Source of the DNA: Chloranthus sessilifolius
Lineage: Eukaryota; Streptophyta; Magnoliopsida; Chloranthales; Chloranthaceae
NCBI GenBank assembly: GCA_021018995.1
Contig: CM037595.1
Coordinates: forward strand, 95,182,491 to 95,246,490
Reading direction: 5' to 3'
DNA: 64,000 nucleotides
In this document: in pieces, positions 11,477-23,212 of the stretch
How positions within the stretch are numbered: the stretch's first letter is position 1
Layout of the letters: the number at the start of each line of letters is the position of its first letter
Position numbers and translations under genes: made by a program
Notes under the pieces: model-generated
Told to the model about the DNA's origin: nothing
Databases searched by the model: none
What the model saw: only the letters and a program-made list of their open reading frames with translations

Positions 11477-11851
11477 GCTCAATGGGTCGGGTTAGGTGGG
11501 CAAAAATTTTGGTTGCCCAATAAGAAAAATGGCATATGCTCGACCCGATCCGACCCGGCAGTATCGTGCACTTGACCTGATCCGACTGGATTAGAAAACC
11601 CCACCTGACACGAGACCCGACTCGGGAAACCCCCCCTAATTTCCATTATTTTATATATAAAATATCAGAATGGGTTGGGTCGACCCAACACAATTCGATT
11701 TTGTCAGATTCGACCTAACCTCTTAGTCGACCTGGCCCAAAGGTTGGATCAGATGTCATTTGACTCACCTGCCCGACCTGACCTGACGGGTTGAGTTTAT
11801 GTGCCCTGACCCAGTAAAATATTGGGTCGACCCAACCCATTGACATCCCTA
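11477..11851. mobile_element. Small non-autonomous hAT-like element (TCAATGGGTCGGG family)
   Basis: Left end TCAATGGGTCGGG and right end reading inversely as TAGGGATGTCAATGGGTTGGG. The body is made of GACCCGACC-type words. Related copies: 2284-2519 (partial), 33689-34858, 60675-60840 (partial) and 62873-63205. Confidence 0.6.
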
Positions 11852-12254
11852 CTCTGTAAGCTTCATGTTCCGATGATGCCACTGGTTACTAGTTAGATCT
11901 TCCCAACTCCTCTCTCTCTCCCCTTAAAAAATCCTACTCCTTCCTTCCCAACTCCTCTCTTCCTTCTCACTCCCCAATCCAAAAAATGCTACCAACATTT
12001 CCCTGTCCTTCCAAACCCCTTCTCTCTCTCTTAAAACCCTACACCTCTCCCTCTCTCTCCACCTCCACCAACCACCACCAAAACCCCCCTCCACCCCCCT
12101 CTCAATCCCCTCCCCTTCTCGCATCCAAAATCTCATCGACTCCCAACGCGGCCCACTCCTCGCCAAAGAAATCTTCGATCTTGCCACCCGCCACCCCAAC
12201 TTCCGCCACTCCTACTCCTTCCACACCCTCATCACCAAACTCGCCCGTTCCCGC

Positions 12255-12517
12255 AATGGATCAAAATATCGTCCGATACCGATACGTATCGGTTTTGGAC
12301 TTGAACGATACGAAACATTGGGTTTTTATCGCCCCTCTTAAAAAACAGTCAAATTATCGTTCAAAGTATCGTCCGTATCGTTTGTATCGGACGATAATTT
12401 CAAATTATCGGTTTTGTTGTTTTTTTTTTTTGGGGAAAAAACCGGAAAGTATCGTCTGGTACGTATCGGTTTTGGGGCTGGACGATACGTATCAAAAATT
12501 CGAGATTTTGATCCATG
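12255..12517. mobile_element. hAT-type MITE 1 (CATGGATCAAAATATC ends), in PPR pseudogene
   Basis: 263 bp, ends AATGGATCAAAATATC and ATTTTGATCCATG, flanked by the perfect 8-bp target duplication GTTCCCGC (12247-12254 and 12518-12525). The empty site is seen in the intact PPR gene. The interior repeats the word GATACGTATCGG and a G/C variant of it. Confidence 0.9.
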
Positions 12518-13161
12518 GTTCCCGCCAATTCCGCCTCCCTGAAACCCTAATCCGCTGCCTCAAATCCCTTAACTATTCCGCCACCCCGACCTCTTCTCCG
12601 TTCTCTTCAAAATCTACGATGATGCGAAGCTCCCCGAAAAATCCCTCTGAGCATCCCACACTATGATCGATTCTGACTGTGATCCCCTCCCCAAACACCT
12701 CAACTCCCTCCTCACCGTCCTTGTCGATTGCAATCGCCTCGACACCGCCCTTTCGATCTTCAATGACGCTGATCGGTGATTCAGTATATCGCCTGACATC
12801 CAATCGTATAACATTCTGATGCGCGAGTTGTGCGTGCACGGGAAATTGAGCGTCGCGTACGCACTTTTTAATCGGATGTTTAAGCAAGATATGGTCGCTG
12901 ATGTCAAATCGTATCAGATCATGATGCAGGGGTTGTTTAGGAGGAGCCAAGTGAATCGGGTGGTGGATCTGGTGGATGATATGTTGAATAAGGGGTTCGT
13001 ACCCGATACGTTGAGTTACACGACATTGTTGAATACTTTGTGCGGGAAGAAGAAGCTGTGGGAGGCATTTAAGCTCCTTTGTAGGATGAAGGTGAAGTGT
13101 TGTAATCCCGATATCATAACAACACGGTGATTCTAGGGTTTTGTATTGAAGGGCTTTGGAC

Positions 13162-13350
13162 CATGGATCAAAATATCGTTTGATACGTATCGGTTTTGGA
13201 CCTCACCGATACGGTACGTTCAAGGTACCGTATTGGTGCCTCCCATACAAAAACCCAAAATACTAGACGATACATTGGAATGTATCGTCTGATACGTATT
13301 GGTTTTGGGGCTGGACGATATGTATCGTTTTTCCGAATTTTTGACCCATG
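13162..13350. mobile_element. hAT-type MITE 2, in PPR pseudogene
   Basis: 189 bp, starts CATGGATCAAAATATCG and ends TTTTTGACCCATG, flanked by the perfect 8-bp duplication CTTTGGAC (13154-13161 and 13351-13358). Same family as the copies at 12255, 22887 and 31510. Confidence 0.9.
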
Positions 13351-13709
13351 CTTTGGACGCAGCTAAGGGTATTTTGAATGGGCTGCAATCCGAATTTGGT
13401 TTCTTATCGGACTTTGGTTAATGGGTTGTGTGATCAAGGGATGCTTGATGAGGCGAAGAATTATATGGAGGACATAATTTCAAAGGGATTTGTGCCCCAT
13501 TTTTCGCCTTTTCATGGTCTGGTCACAGGTTTTTGCAATGCGGGTAAGATGGATGATGCCTGTGGAGTGCTTGGGGAAATGCTGAGGAATGGCAAAAAAA
13601 AAAGATTGTGATGGAAGATTGGAAATGCGATACAAGGATCGTGCAAGTGGTGTTTGGTATATAGGAATATTTGATTAGAAGGATACAGGCAAAGCCATTG
13701 AAAATTTGA

Positions 13710-14266
13710 TTTTTCTAAGGATTCATTCAATTGATTTTGTGGGTTTTCCGTTCATAAGTTTGATGGGATTCCAATCTAGTGATTAAGGTATGAAGATTTC
13801 CTAACTATTTATGGGTTTTTGCTTTACATAACTTTTCTTCTCTGTTTATTATTTAAGAGTTGATTGATTATCGAAGGAATTGGAATAGTGAATGACTATG
13901 TTGCTAAGTAATAACATTGTCTCAAAAATATGTTAGCACTTTGCATGTACTCCTTCAGACAAAGAGCCTTCTTGTATGATAGGCATTTTAGCCCGTGGGC
14001 TTACCATTCTTGCTATGGAAAATATTAAACAATGTGTAATTATGTCATTCATCAATGATTAACGTATTTTTTCAGAACAAGTTCGAAAACTCTTTTGGCA
14101 CTTGGGGGAAAAGGGGGAAGAAGAGAGGGGGTGGTGGTGGTGGTGTGGCTTCTTTCAACGAAAAAGGAGCCTCCTTGGTGGAGGTCGATCTCCACTACTC
14201 TCAAACCGTGATTCCTTTTCTATAAAGAAACAAACCAAGAAAAGCAATTGAATAAATCAATTTTTT
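13710..14266. other. Intergenic, duplicated, no gene seen
   Basis: Corresponds to 4011-4430 of unit 1, with a short GA/GT-rich addition at 14105-14150. Confidence 0.6.
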
Positions 14267-15289
14267 AAAAGGCAGTTGAGGCATACGCCTCGAGGGGAGA
14301 CCCAATTAAATCGCCTTGAGGCTTAAGAAATGACGTAATGTCATTGAGGCGTACGCCTCAGTGGGATGTTTACGCTATTTGGCAAAACGCTAACTTTTAA
14401 GTTTTGAAGTAGGCAAAATGGGAAATCCCAATAATTTATAAGTGTTTACATTTTTTACTCTTTTTCATTATTTGCCCTTTCTAAGTGTTTACATTTGTTA
14501 CTCTTTTTCATTATTTGCCCTTTCTAAGTGTTTTAAAAGGATAAAATAGTAAATAGGGATTAAACGAGAAATGAGAAGAAGACATTGCAAAAAAATCAAG
14601 AGGAAATCAAAGAAAAAAAGGAGAAAAGAGAAGTCCTCGTCTGCTATTCCCGCTAGACTTGCAATTCTCGTCTGCAAGTCTCGCATTGGTATTACGTGTT
14701 GAATTTTATATGTTTTGAATTTTGAGTCATATTTGTGCCTCTATAATTTTAACTAGTTATAAGAAAAAAATGGACTATTTTTTATAGGGACCGACTCTTT
14801 TGACTGTCATTTAAGCACCAAATGGTTTTAAACGATCAAACACCATTTATTGGCTGATGATCTTGGAAACCCATACCGTCAAAGTGATTTATCATCACTT
14901 GAAGGGCTATGGGTAAATCACACTTTTTGGGAGATTCAAACCATCCGATCTGTGCACTCTAATATCAACGTTTGTTAATTTTGATGGCTGATATTGAAGT
15001 TCACCGATTGGATGGTTTACATCCACTTATAAGCATGATCCTTTGGCAGGGACATGTTTCAACCAAGGTAGTTAAGGTGTTGTAGCGAGGTCATGGCAAG
15101 GAGGCTCGCCATGCCATGGCGAGGTCATTTATAATATATTTTTTAAAATATTAATAATTTTATTTATTAATCATTAATAATAATATTATTTTTTAGTTTT
15201 TTACTATTTTTTAATACATATATTTTTTCTAGAGGAAGAAAAAAAATCAACTAATTAATCAATCATAGACAAATATCAATAAATAGAGA

Positions 15290-15582
15290 GCAAATATATA
15301 TATTATAAAGCAGTTGTGGAAAAAAAAACTCATATATATATCCCCGTTTATAAGGCAGTTGTGGCAAAAAAAAAGTAAAACATATATATATACACGGCAC
15401 CTGTGGCTAATATAAAGTGGAAAAAAATAAAAAAAATCAGATTTTAAGGTACCTGTAGCAAAAAAAAAAAAACATATATATTTATATACACGGCACCTGT
15501 GGCTAATATAAAGTGGAAAAAAATAAAAAAATCAGATTTTAAAGCACCTGTAGCTCAAAGTCTGTTTTTTTTTTTTTTTTCC

Positions 15583-15622
<40 letters not shown>

Positions 15623-15745
15623 GGCAGCTGTGGCAAAAAAAAAAAAAAAAGATTTCAGGGCTAATTTTAGGGCATCTGTGGGTAATAAAATAGGAAAAAA
15701 AACACAAATTTTAGGGCAAAAAAAAAGAAAAAGAAAACAGATTTT
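15290..15745. repeat. A-rich tandem repeat with GGCACCTGTGGC / GGCAGTTGTGGC words
   Basis: Units of roughly 95 bp (clearest at about 15380 and 15473) contain CACGGCACCTGTGGCTAATA, then AAAGTGGAAAAAAATAAAA and CAGATTTTAA. Poly-A, poly-T and TATATA runs separate partial copies, including (TA)n at 15588-15617. Confidence 0.75.
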
Positions 15746-15800
15746 AGGACTTTAGGGCTTACCGGTCTTCGTCTTCTTCTTTTTTCTTCATTTTTCCTTC

Positions 15801-16534
15801 CATGATCAAAATTTCGGTCCAAATTATCGATTTCAGTGGAGACCGAAACGAAAATATTAAAATTTTGCCCAAAAAAAAGAAGTCATCATATTATCGGTAG
15901 AAAATTTCAAATTATCGGCCAATAATATGATGACTTATTTTTTGGGCGAATTTTTTTTTTTTTTTTTTGTCCGTTTATTTTGGCCTTCTTTTTAGCCTTT
16001 CTTTTGACTTTCGGTGCTCCCCCCTCCACGCTGAATCCAATCCAGTGACTGTAAGTCCAAAGTTTGGACTTTTTTACTTTTAAGACTTTAAGTCGTTTCT
16101 ATTTTTCTAGACTTGCAATTTGCAGTCTTGCATTGTAACAAACCCACCTGATTTTTGAAAGTGAAGGCTGTTAAGCAAAGGGGTTTCAGTTCCCTCTTCA
16201 CCAAGGGTTTTTTCTCCGGCGGAAAGTCTCCCGCGAAGCGTTTATTAAGGATCTAAATACTGGTTTTTTAGGTAATCCGCTGTCCTATAAGCCGAGTAAT
16301 TTTTTTTTATTATCATTTTGTTTTTAAAATGATCTAGATCTAGGTCGGAGCCAATATTAGGTTCGGAATCGTCGATTTTCGGTTCGGGATTCGGTTCAAA
16401 ACTTGCATCCCTAATATATGTATATATTAATCTTTAGGGATGCAAGCTTTGAACCGAATCCCGAACCGAAAATCAACGATTCCGAACTTGATACCGGCTC
16501 CGATCTAGATCTAGATCATTTTAAAAACAAAATG

Positions 16535-16587
<53 letters not shown>

Positions 16588-16708
16588 CTTTAGGCATGCA
16601 AGCTTTGAACTGAATCCCGAACCAAAAATCGACAATTCCGAACCGGATATCGGCTTCGATCTAGATCTAGATCTATATCATTTAAAAAATAAAATGATGA
16701 TAAAAAAA

Positions 16709-16768
<60 letters not shown>

Positions 16769-16889
16769 CTTTAGGCATGCAAGCTTTGAACTGAATCCCG
16801 AACCAAAAATCGACAATTCCGAACCGGATATCGGCTTCGATCTAGATCTAGATCTAGATCATTTAAAAAATAAAATGATGATAAAAAAA

Positions 16890-16934
<45 letters not shown>

Positions 16935-17565
16935 TCTTTAGGGATGCAAGCTTGGAACCGAATCCCGAACCGAAAATCGACGATTTCGAACCAGATATCG
17001 GCTTCGATTTAGATCTAGATCATTTTAAAAACAAAATGATGATAAAAAAAAATTAATCGGCTTATAGGACGGTGGATTACCTTAAAAATCAGTATTTAGA
17101 TCCTTAATAAACGCTTCGCCGGAGATAAAACCCTTGGTGAAGAGGGAACTGAAACCCCTTTGCTTAACAACCTTAACTTTCAAAAATCGGGTGGGTTTGT
17201 TACAGTGCAAGACTGCAAGTTGCAAGTCTTGAAAATTAGAAATGACTTTTTAAAGTCTAAAAGTAAAAAAGTCAAAACTTTGGACTTACAGTCATTGGGT
17301 TGGATTCAGTGTGGAGGGGGGAGCACCGAAAGTGAAAAGAAAGGCTAAAAAGAAGGCCAAAACAAACGAAAAAAAATAAATTTTCTCCTAAAAAATGATA
17401 ATTTGGTGATTGTCATATTATCGGCCGATAATTTGAAAATTTTGGCTGATAATATGATGACTTCATTTTTTTGGGCGAAAATTTGATATTTTCGTTTCGG
17501 TCTCCACCGAAACAGATAATTTGGACTGAAATTTCGCTCATTTCAGCTGAAATTTTGATCCTTGG
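15801..17565. mobile_element. Large foldback element with internal tandem units
   Basis: Outer ends CATGATCAAAATTTCGG and GAAATTTTGATCC. The arms (about 15801-16430 and 16930-17565) match inversely along their length, for instance GGTTTCAGTTCCCTCTTCACC at 16182 against its complement near 17140, and AAGCGTTTATTAAGGATC against its complement. The centre consists of four direct repeats with TA tracts. The terminal sequence resembles small MITEs at 34258 and 55749. Confidence 0.8.
16430..17045. repeat. Four direct repeats of about 170 bp with TA tracts
   Basis: Each unit begins near TTTAGGGATGCAAGCTT (16432, 16588, 16768, 16936), continues with an AACCGAATCCCGAACC motif, then GATCTAGATCTAGATC and a TA tract (about 16537-16584, 16713-16765, 16894-16930). 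Units two and three are almost identical, which points to recent local duplication. Confidence 0.9.
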
Positions 17566-17803
17566 TTGTGAGATAAAAAGTGACTTTTTAATGGTGGAAG
17601 ATCATTTAAACATCAGCTGGTGTTGAAATATCGGCCAGGAGCCATTATCCCTTTTTTGTAAGTTTTTATAATTTTTTTACATATATTTTTATTTTTTATA
17701 ATTAATAATTCTGTAAATTTGTGAGGCTTAACGCCTCATGTCTTGAGGTTTACGCCTCACCTCGGGGTAGGGTAAAACACTACGCCTTCACCCTTTGCCT
17801 CTG

Positions 17804-18504
17804 GAAACATTGAAGTAAATAATTGATTACTGATTAACTTAAAAACATGATTCACAAGTATTTTTGCGCTCAAAAGATGAGAATTTAAATTGTGATAGAT
17901 AAAATTTTTAAGTCTCTTGTCGTGGATTTTATTTCCCTTGGTGTGAAGTTGTAAATTGTAACTTGTAGTCCGGTGGAATTCGTTTGGATCAGGTGAGAAA
18001 GAAATGAAAATTTATTTAAAGGGCACAAATCTATCAAGATTGGAGTGTGCATTTCCTAAACTTTGGCACACCCACAACACCAGATAAATATAGGAGTGAG
18101 AGTTAGAAGATTATTACATGTAACTAGCATTTTAGATTTTTAGTATCATTATTATTCTCTAGAAGTAGCCTCTCACTAGCTCTTTATAATATCCCTTTTT
18201 TCATTGGTAGAAACTCTATATAAGATGATCCTCATCACCATCGCCTTGTCCCATCTATTTGGAGTTGGCTTTGAGCATCCTATTTTTCCACTTATTTATG
18301 CTTAAGGCTAGACTTTGTCACTCTCACCTTTTCATGGTTGAAATCTCCATCGAATTATCGAACACTTGATTGTCGATCAGTTGATTATCTGAGGTCTTTC
18401 TTCTGTTGAATCTTTCGTTGCACCCTTGATCTAGGAGAACAAGGGTATGAGGATTTCGACCTGGCTATTGACCCCCCTCAATAACCTGTTTTAGAGCTCT
18501 TTCT
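17804..18504. other. Intergenic, duplicated, no gene seen
   Basis: Resumes the unit 1 sequence from about 4430 to 5124. No coding signal. Confidence 0.6.
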
Positions 18505-19238
18505 TCGATCAAATTTTCGTGTGCAAACTCCGCCATGGAGGTAAAATATTGGGACCCGGTGTTTATCATTTTGATAAAAAATTAGCTGCATGGAAGGAGC
18601 TATTGTCAAAAGAGAGAAGAATTACATTTATTAAGGTCACTTTGTCAAATATCCCAATATATTTTATGTTCATGTTCAAATGTCCTGCTACTGTGGTGAA
18701 AAGATGGGAAAAAAAACTAAGGAAATTTTTTTTATGGACTGGGTGGATACCAAAAGAAAAGATACATATGGCAATTGGGATGGCGTTAGATTACTGGCCG
18801 AATTAGGGGGTTTTGTATTCAATACATGCGAAATATGAATATGGCTATGTTGGGGAAATGGCTTTGGAGATGTGGAAATGAAGGAGAGTCTGTGGGTCCA
18901 TGGGCTAGCAGAGAAAGGGATTGTCATGGATGGACTATAAGGGAGTTCAGAGGAAAAAAGGTTGAGCTGGTGGAAAGGGGTGCAAAAAGCAAGACGGAAG
19001 TTTGATGAGGCTTTTCGGATAAGCTCGTGTCAGATTAGATTTTGACAAGATAACTGGTATGGGTCAGAATAGTTGGGAGACAAATATTGGTCGATATATA
19101 ATTTTGTCAATTAACATGAATTATATGGTTTCATACATTTTGGAAATCGGTGAGGGGGTCAGTTCTTGGAACGTCCAACTATTTACGAATTTGAGGGAGG
19201 AAAGAAATGAGGAATTTGTAAGTGTACTTGGAGAGTTA
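18505..19238 (+). mobile_element. L1-type LINE reverse transcriptase fragment (unit 2 copy)
   Basis: Paralogue of 5125-5868. Readable segments include FDKKLAAWKELL, ERRITFIKVTLSNIPIYF, FKCPATVVKRWEKKL and, after frame changes, MAMLGKWLW and NEGESLWV. This is the end of the reverse transcriptase and the start of the zf-RVT region of plant L1 elements. It is broken at its right by the hAT fragment and resumes at 21484. Confidence 0.78.
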
Positions 19239-21483
19239 GCAACATGTGACATATCATTGATGGTATGCCATATGTGACATATTACACATTAATTTGTTTA
19301 GTTGCTTCTAATTAACATCGACTGGTCTCTAATGGTAGGTGAAATAAATAAATATGGTACGCGGGTAAGATCCGGCCTGACAATACGACAAAACTATAGA
19401 TGACAATAGGCTCCGAATTGAATGTAAGCTCAGCGAGAAGAAAATGCAAGGATGAGGCATAATATAATTGAAAGTGCATTTGAGCATTTGGTTCACATCA
19501 AGGGAGAGATTCCAGGATGTGAGAATGTTTCGAAAGAGGTGATGTTAGCTATGAGAGCCACAATCCAGACAACTAAGGGAAAAAAGAAAGGCGAAGTTGA
19601 CCATCAAAACGAAATGCCCCGCAAAATATAAGCGATATTGGTCGATTATCGACAAGAGCTGAGATAAACAATTCTACCAATACTTGCATGCCGCAGGTAA
19701 TTTGTTCTTAACTGTTTATTTAATGATTTTAATTTATTTGTTACCTTTCATAGTGCTTATTGTTTTTATATACTAATTACGTTGCTCATATTTTATGTAT
19801 ATAACACATTATTTGAACCCCCCGTCTTCCAATATACGCAACACTTTGAGTTGAATGAGACTGATGAAGTGTACAATGGTTTGCTCAATGTCAGCCAACA
19901 GATGAAGCTTGAGTTGGCGGACCAAGGTCAAGCTATAAGAGATGTGAGTAGTCATAATATTATTTCAAATTTGTAGATCAATATGCTCTATTTGTAGATT
20001 GATATGTCGGTTATCGTATACCGTATTTGTAGATTGATATGCTTCGGTAGAAACATGGGTGGTTTGGAACGTGGTTAGCGCAATCTCAGATTCAACATGA
20101 TAAATCCGTAGATTGGTTGATGCACTACGAACATGATGGACCAATACTAAGGTGGATTGCCATGCGAGTTTTATCCCAAATATATTCCTCATCCAACAGT
20201 GAGTGGAATTGGAGCACATTTTCTCTTATCCACTCGAAGATTAGGAATAGGCTAACTATGCACCGATTGGAAAAGTTAGTCTACTGCCAATATAATATGT
20301 GGTTAATGGTCAGGAATATAGAGAAGACCAACCGTGGTAAGCAATTATTTAGCTTCTTAGTTCATACATTTTTTATTTGATCTAATTGAGGAAGCATATA
20401 CTAATTAATCTATCATATTCTACCTCACAGATAGTGAATATTTAAACCCCATTGAGTTGGATTATATATTCGTGGATGATCCTTTGAATCAGTTGATTGA
20501 AGAGTGAGAAACTCCAGTGTTAGATAGTTGAGAGCACTGCATGGTTGGACATTGCAGAAAGAATAACGAAGAACTAGGCTTCTCAACAACCTACGCGGAA
20601 AAGAAGGCTTCATCGCAAATCCCCCTCTGAACTTGATGAAGAAACACAGTCTACTAGTGATGGTAATGATGATGATGGGGTGGTGGTGGAGGTTGAAACC
20701 CACGTTGGCACTAGTGGTGGAGGCGATGATGCGGGTCCCTCTTATGGAGGTATTACTGAATGAGACGATGAACCGTTAACAATGTTTGACACTCCTACAT
20801 TTAGAGGTGGAGGGGTTGAAGGAAGAGAAGCTTTGAAATCTTACCAACCCCCACAAGATGATATAGGTTATATTATTTCTACCTTTGAGGGATTTAGTTT
20901 GCAAAACACCGAAGATTCAACAACCAGTAACCCATACCCAATCCCTCAACCAACCTACCCCCAACATAAAGACTTCGTTGATCAAATTTTTGGAGGACCG
21001 ACATTTCTATATTACACTAACCCATATCCTATGCTAATCCCTCGGTTTGAAAGGGGGACATATAATCATGGGTATCAATATGACCAAGACTATAGGCAAA
21101 GCTGGCGCACATATGATGATGACGACGAAGAACCACCAAGCAATTCAATGTGGCTTTAATGTAACTTTTTCATGTACAATGTGCTACGATCAATAGTCTT
21201 CTATGGTGACTTTTAATGTTATATTCATATACAATGTCAAAAGATTTTATACTTCTAAGGCGATAACATTCCCAAAGATGCCTCAAAGAAACCTTAAATA
21301 ATTTAAAAATAAAATAGAAAACCAATAATACATTTTTCCAAAATTTTAGGGTATTTTTTGGGATTAAAAAAAAATAAATTGTACCAGGCCGAAACAATAC
21401 ATTGAATGTATCAGCCGATAGGCCAGATACACCGGTGTGTATCGTTCAGAGACCTGGATGATATGTCCTGGATTTATGAGATT
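19239..21483 (+). mobile_element. Decayed hAT transposon carrying transposase pieces
   Basis: Inserted in the LINE fragment; absent from unit 1. Coding pieces lie at about 19395-21160. The last 100 bp (21385-21483) resemble the right ends of the CATGG MITEs: a GGATGATATGTCC...GATTTTGATCTATGG run matches the end of MITE 1. The left end is not recognisable, so the element is probably truncated. Confidence 0.65.
19430..21160 (+). pseudogene. hAT transposase remnant (BED edge, central piece, dimerisation domain)
   Basis: Pieces in order. At 19440-19580, a translation like AFEHLVHIKGEIPGCENV resembles the end of a BED zinc finger. At about 19618-19700, RYWSIIDK...QFYQYLHAAG is typical of the hAT core, followed by FELNETDEVYNGLLNV at 19840. 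At 20117-20330, HYEHDGPILRWIAMRVLSQ, then NSEWNWSTFSLIHSKIRNRL and RLEKLVYCQYNMWL, is the C-terminal hAT dimerisation domain; the hallmark W and RNRL residues are present. At 20540-21160 follows a low-complexity Asp/Ser/Gly-rich tail with a 125-residue open stretch. Much of the catalytic region between the BED edge and the C-terminus is missing and several frames are used, so it is inactive. Candidate introns (a GTAATTTG after the AAG codon) may explain part of the frame changes. Confidence 0.75.
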
Positions 21484-22886
21484 TTGATCTATGGGACATC
21501 CATTTGTGGGATGAAAAAAAGAAAGGCAGGTTTACGGTTAGGTCTTTCTATCGATACATTTGTAGGAGAGTAAGCGATGGAGGGTCTCCTCCCAGTGTTC
21601 TGCATGGTGAAGCCTATTGCATCAGCCACCATGACGGTTTCGAGGAGGCATTGTGAGATGATGGAAAGTCTGGTGGGTGAAAGTTTCAGAGAGGGGTTGG
21701 TTGAAGAATGAGTTGATGACGAGGGGACGGAGGAGGCGGTGAGGAGGTTGTGAGGTGAGGTGGTGGTGGTGGAGACGGATGTGGAGGTTCCGGGCAGAGG
21801 AGGTGTGGTGACTGAATAGCAGTTGGAGGATCTTGGGCCCTCCTTTGGTGAGGAAGATCAAACGGTTGAGATTAACTTGTTGGGACTGGTGCTTTGCTTG
21901 GGGCGGGAAATTTTTTGATTGAGGATTCAAATTGGAATTCAAACTTTGAATCTGAAATGGGTTTTTGTTTGACGCTGAAGAAGATTATATATTGGTTGCT
22001 GAACATGAGGTGTACTTTGATTCCATGAATGATGAATGGATACCGTTTGTGAAGGGGTTTGTGGTTTCGTTATGGAATGGGATAGACATGTGGAGGGAGC
22101 TACCCCACGTGTTATAGGTGTCTCAAGACCTTTGATGCAGGTCTTTAGTGTTGGTGATGCTGGACAGAGAGGCCTAGGAATTCTGGTCCAGTGCTACCCT
22201 TGTCAAACTGGGCTTTCAAGCTATTGGACCTTGACTGGACCTTTAATGTTGATGGGGTTTCGGGTTTGGATAAAGGGCAGGCCCGCGACCCACCTACGGC
22301 TTCTAGAGACTTAGGGTTTGGCCTTTGATATCTGGGTCTTCAAATATGTGTATGGCGTAGGATGATAAGAGGGATGTTGAACCTGAGTAGGAGACGGTGC
22401 CTCTGCGGGTCGTCAATCGTGTGATCTCGATGGTGGCTGACTCGCTCAAGTCTTCTGAAGATGAAGGGGCTTCTTTTCCTTTTCAGACAACTGATTTGGA
22501 ATGGGTGGTAGATTCGATGCCCAACCTTTGCGCACAATACTCTTTTCTGATTGCTTCCAATGCCTTTCTGACGCTTTCTTTCATCTTGACTTCTTTGAAG
22601 GCGTCAACCTCAAATCACCATCTGGAGGTTGCGCGCCAGGATATGTTTTCTTCCAATCCTCCATTAATTTCTTCTTTGGTCTGTAGTGTTGTCTGTCATG
22701 CTTATGGCTTCTCCAACCAGGTAATGGTTTCAATTTTAAAGTTATGGGTAGAAATTTTATTAGCTCCTTAGGAGGTTTTTCTTTTGATAATGGTGTCTCT
22801 TGTCTTTGTAAGTTTGGTTATAGTTTTGTTCCAAGATATTTGTATGCTTCTAGTGTTTGCAGGGATCAGCCTAAAGTAGTTGGGAA

Positions 22887-23166
22887 CATGGATCAAAGTC
22901 TCGAATTTTCGATACGTATCGTCCAACCTCAAAACCGATACGTATTGGACGATACCCCCCCCCCCCCCCCCCCAAAAAAAAACAAACAAACATCAAAACC
23001 GATAATTTGAAATTATCGGACGATAATTTCAAATTATCGTCCGATACAGATGATACATTGAACGATAATTTGACTGTTTTTTAAGGGGGCGATAAAAACC
23101 CAATGTATTGTATCGTTCAAGTCCAAAACTGATACGTATCAGTATCGGACGATATTTTGATCCATG
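22887..23166. mobile_element. hAT-type MITE 3
   Basis: 280 bp, starts CATGGATCAAAGTCTCG and ends GATATTTTGATCCATG. Flanked by the perfect 8-bp duplication GTTGGGAA (22879-22886 and 23167-23174); the empty site is in unit 1 near 7138. It contains a C-run then A-run at about 22957-22983. Confidence 0.9.
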
Positions 23167-23212
23167 GTTGGGAACACACTTGTTGGTCTGGATGGAGCTC
23201 ATGAAGGGGATG

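Larger units (their letters stand above)
11986..13709 (+). pseudogene. Dead duplicate of the PPR gene
   Basis: Follows the gene at 2667-4010 from start codon to stop. It is broken by two MITE insertions (12255-12517 and 13162-13350), by frameshifts early in the frame, by an in-frame stop replacing an Arg codon near 12777, and by a deletion near 13594 where about 90 bases of the last repeat are replaced by a run of A. The best-preserved stretch, 12819-13130, still reads as three 35-residue PPR motifs. It cannot make a full protein. The 5' C-rich and 3' G-rich codon styles of the parent are both still visible, so that contrast predates the duplication. Confidence 0.9.
14267..17803. mobile_element. 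3.5-kb insertion with GAGGCGTACGCCTC-type ends
   Basis: Interrupts unit 2 where unit 1 is continuous (near 4425). The left end carries AAGGCAGTTGAGGCATACGCC and a second GAGGCGTACGCCTC at 14345. The right end carries GAGGTTTACGCCTCACC and TTTGCCTCTGG. The matching palindromic ends suggest a DNA element or a composite, now holding the A-rich tandem repeats and the foldback described separately. No transposase was recognised and target duplications are unclear. Confidence 0.55.

Noticed and set aside
15801-15820. Target duplications for the large foldback at 15801-17565
   Set aside because: Flanks TTTTCCTTC and TTGGTTGTG do not match; no duplication claimed.
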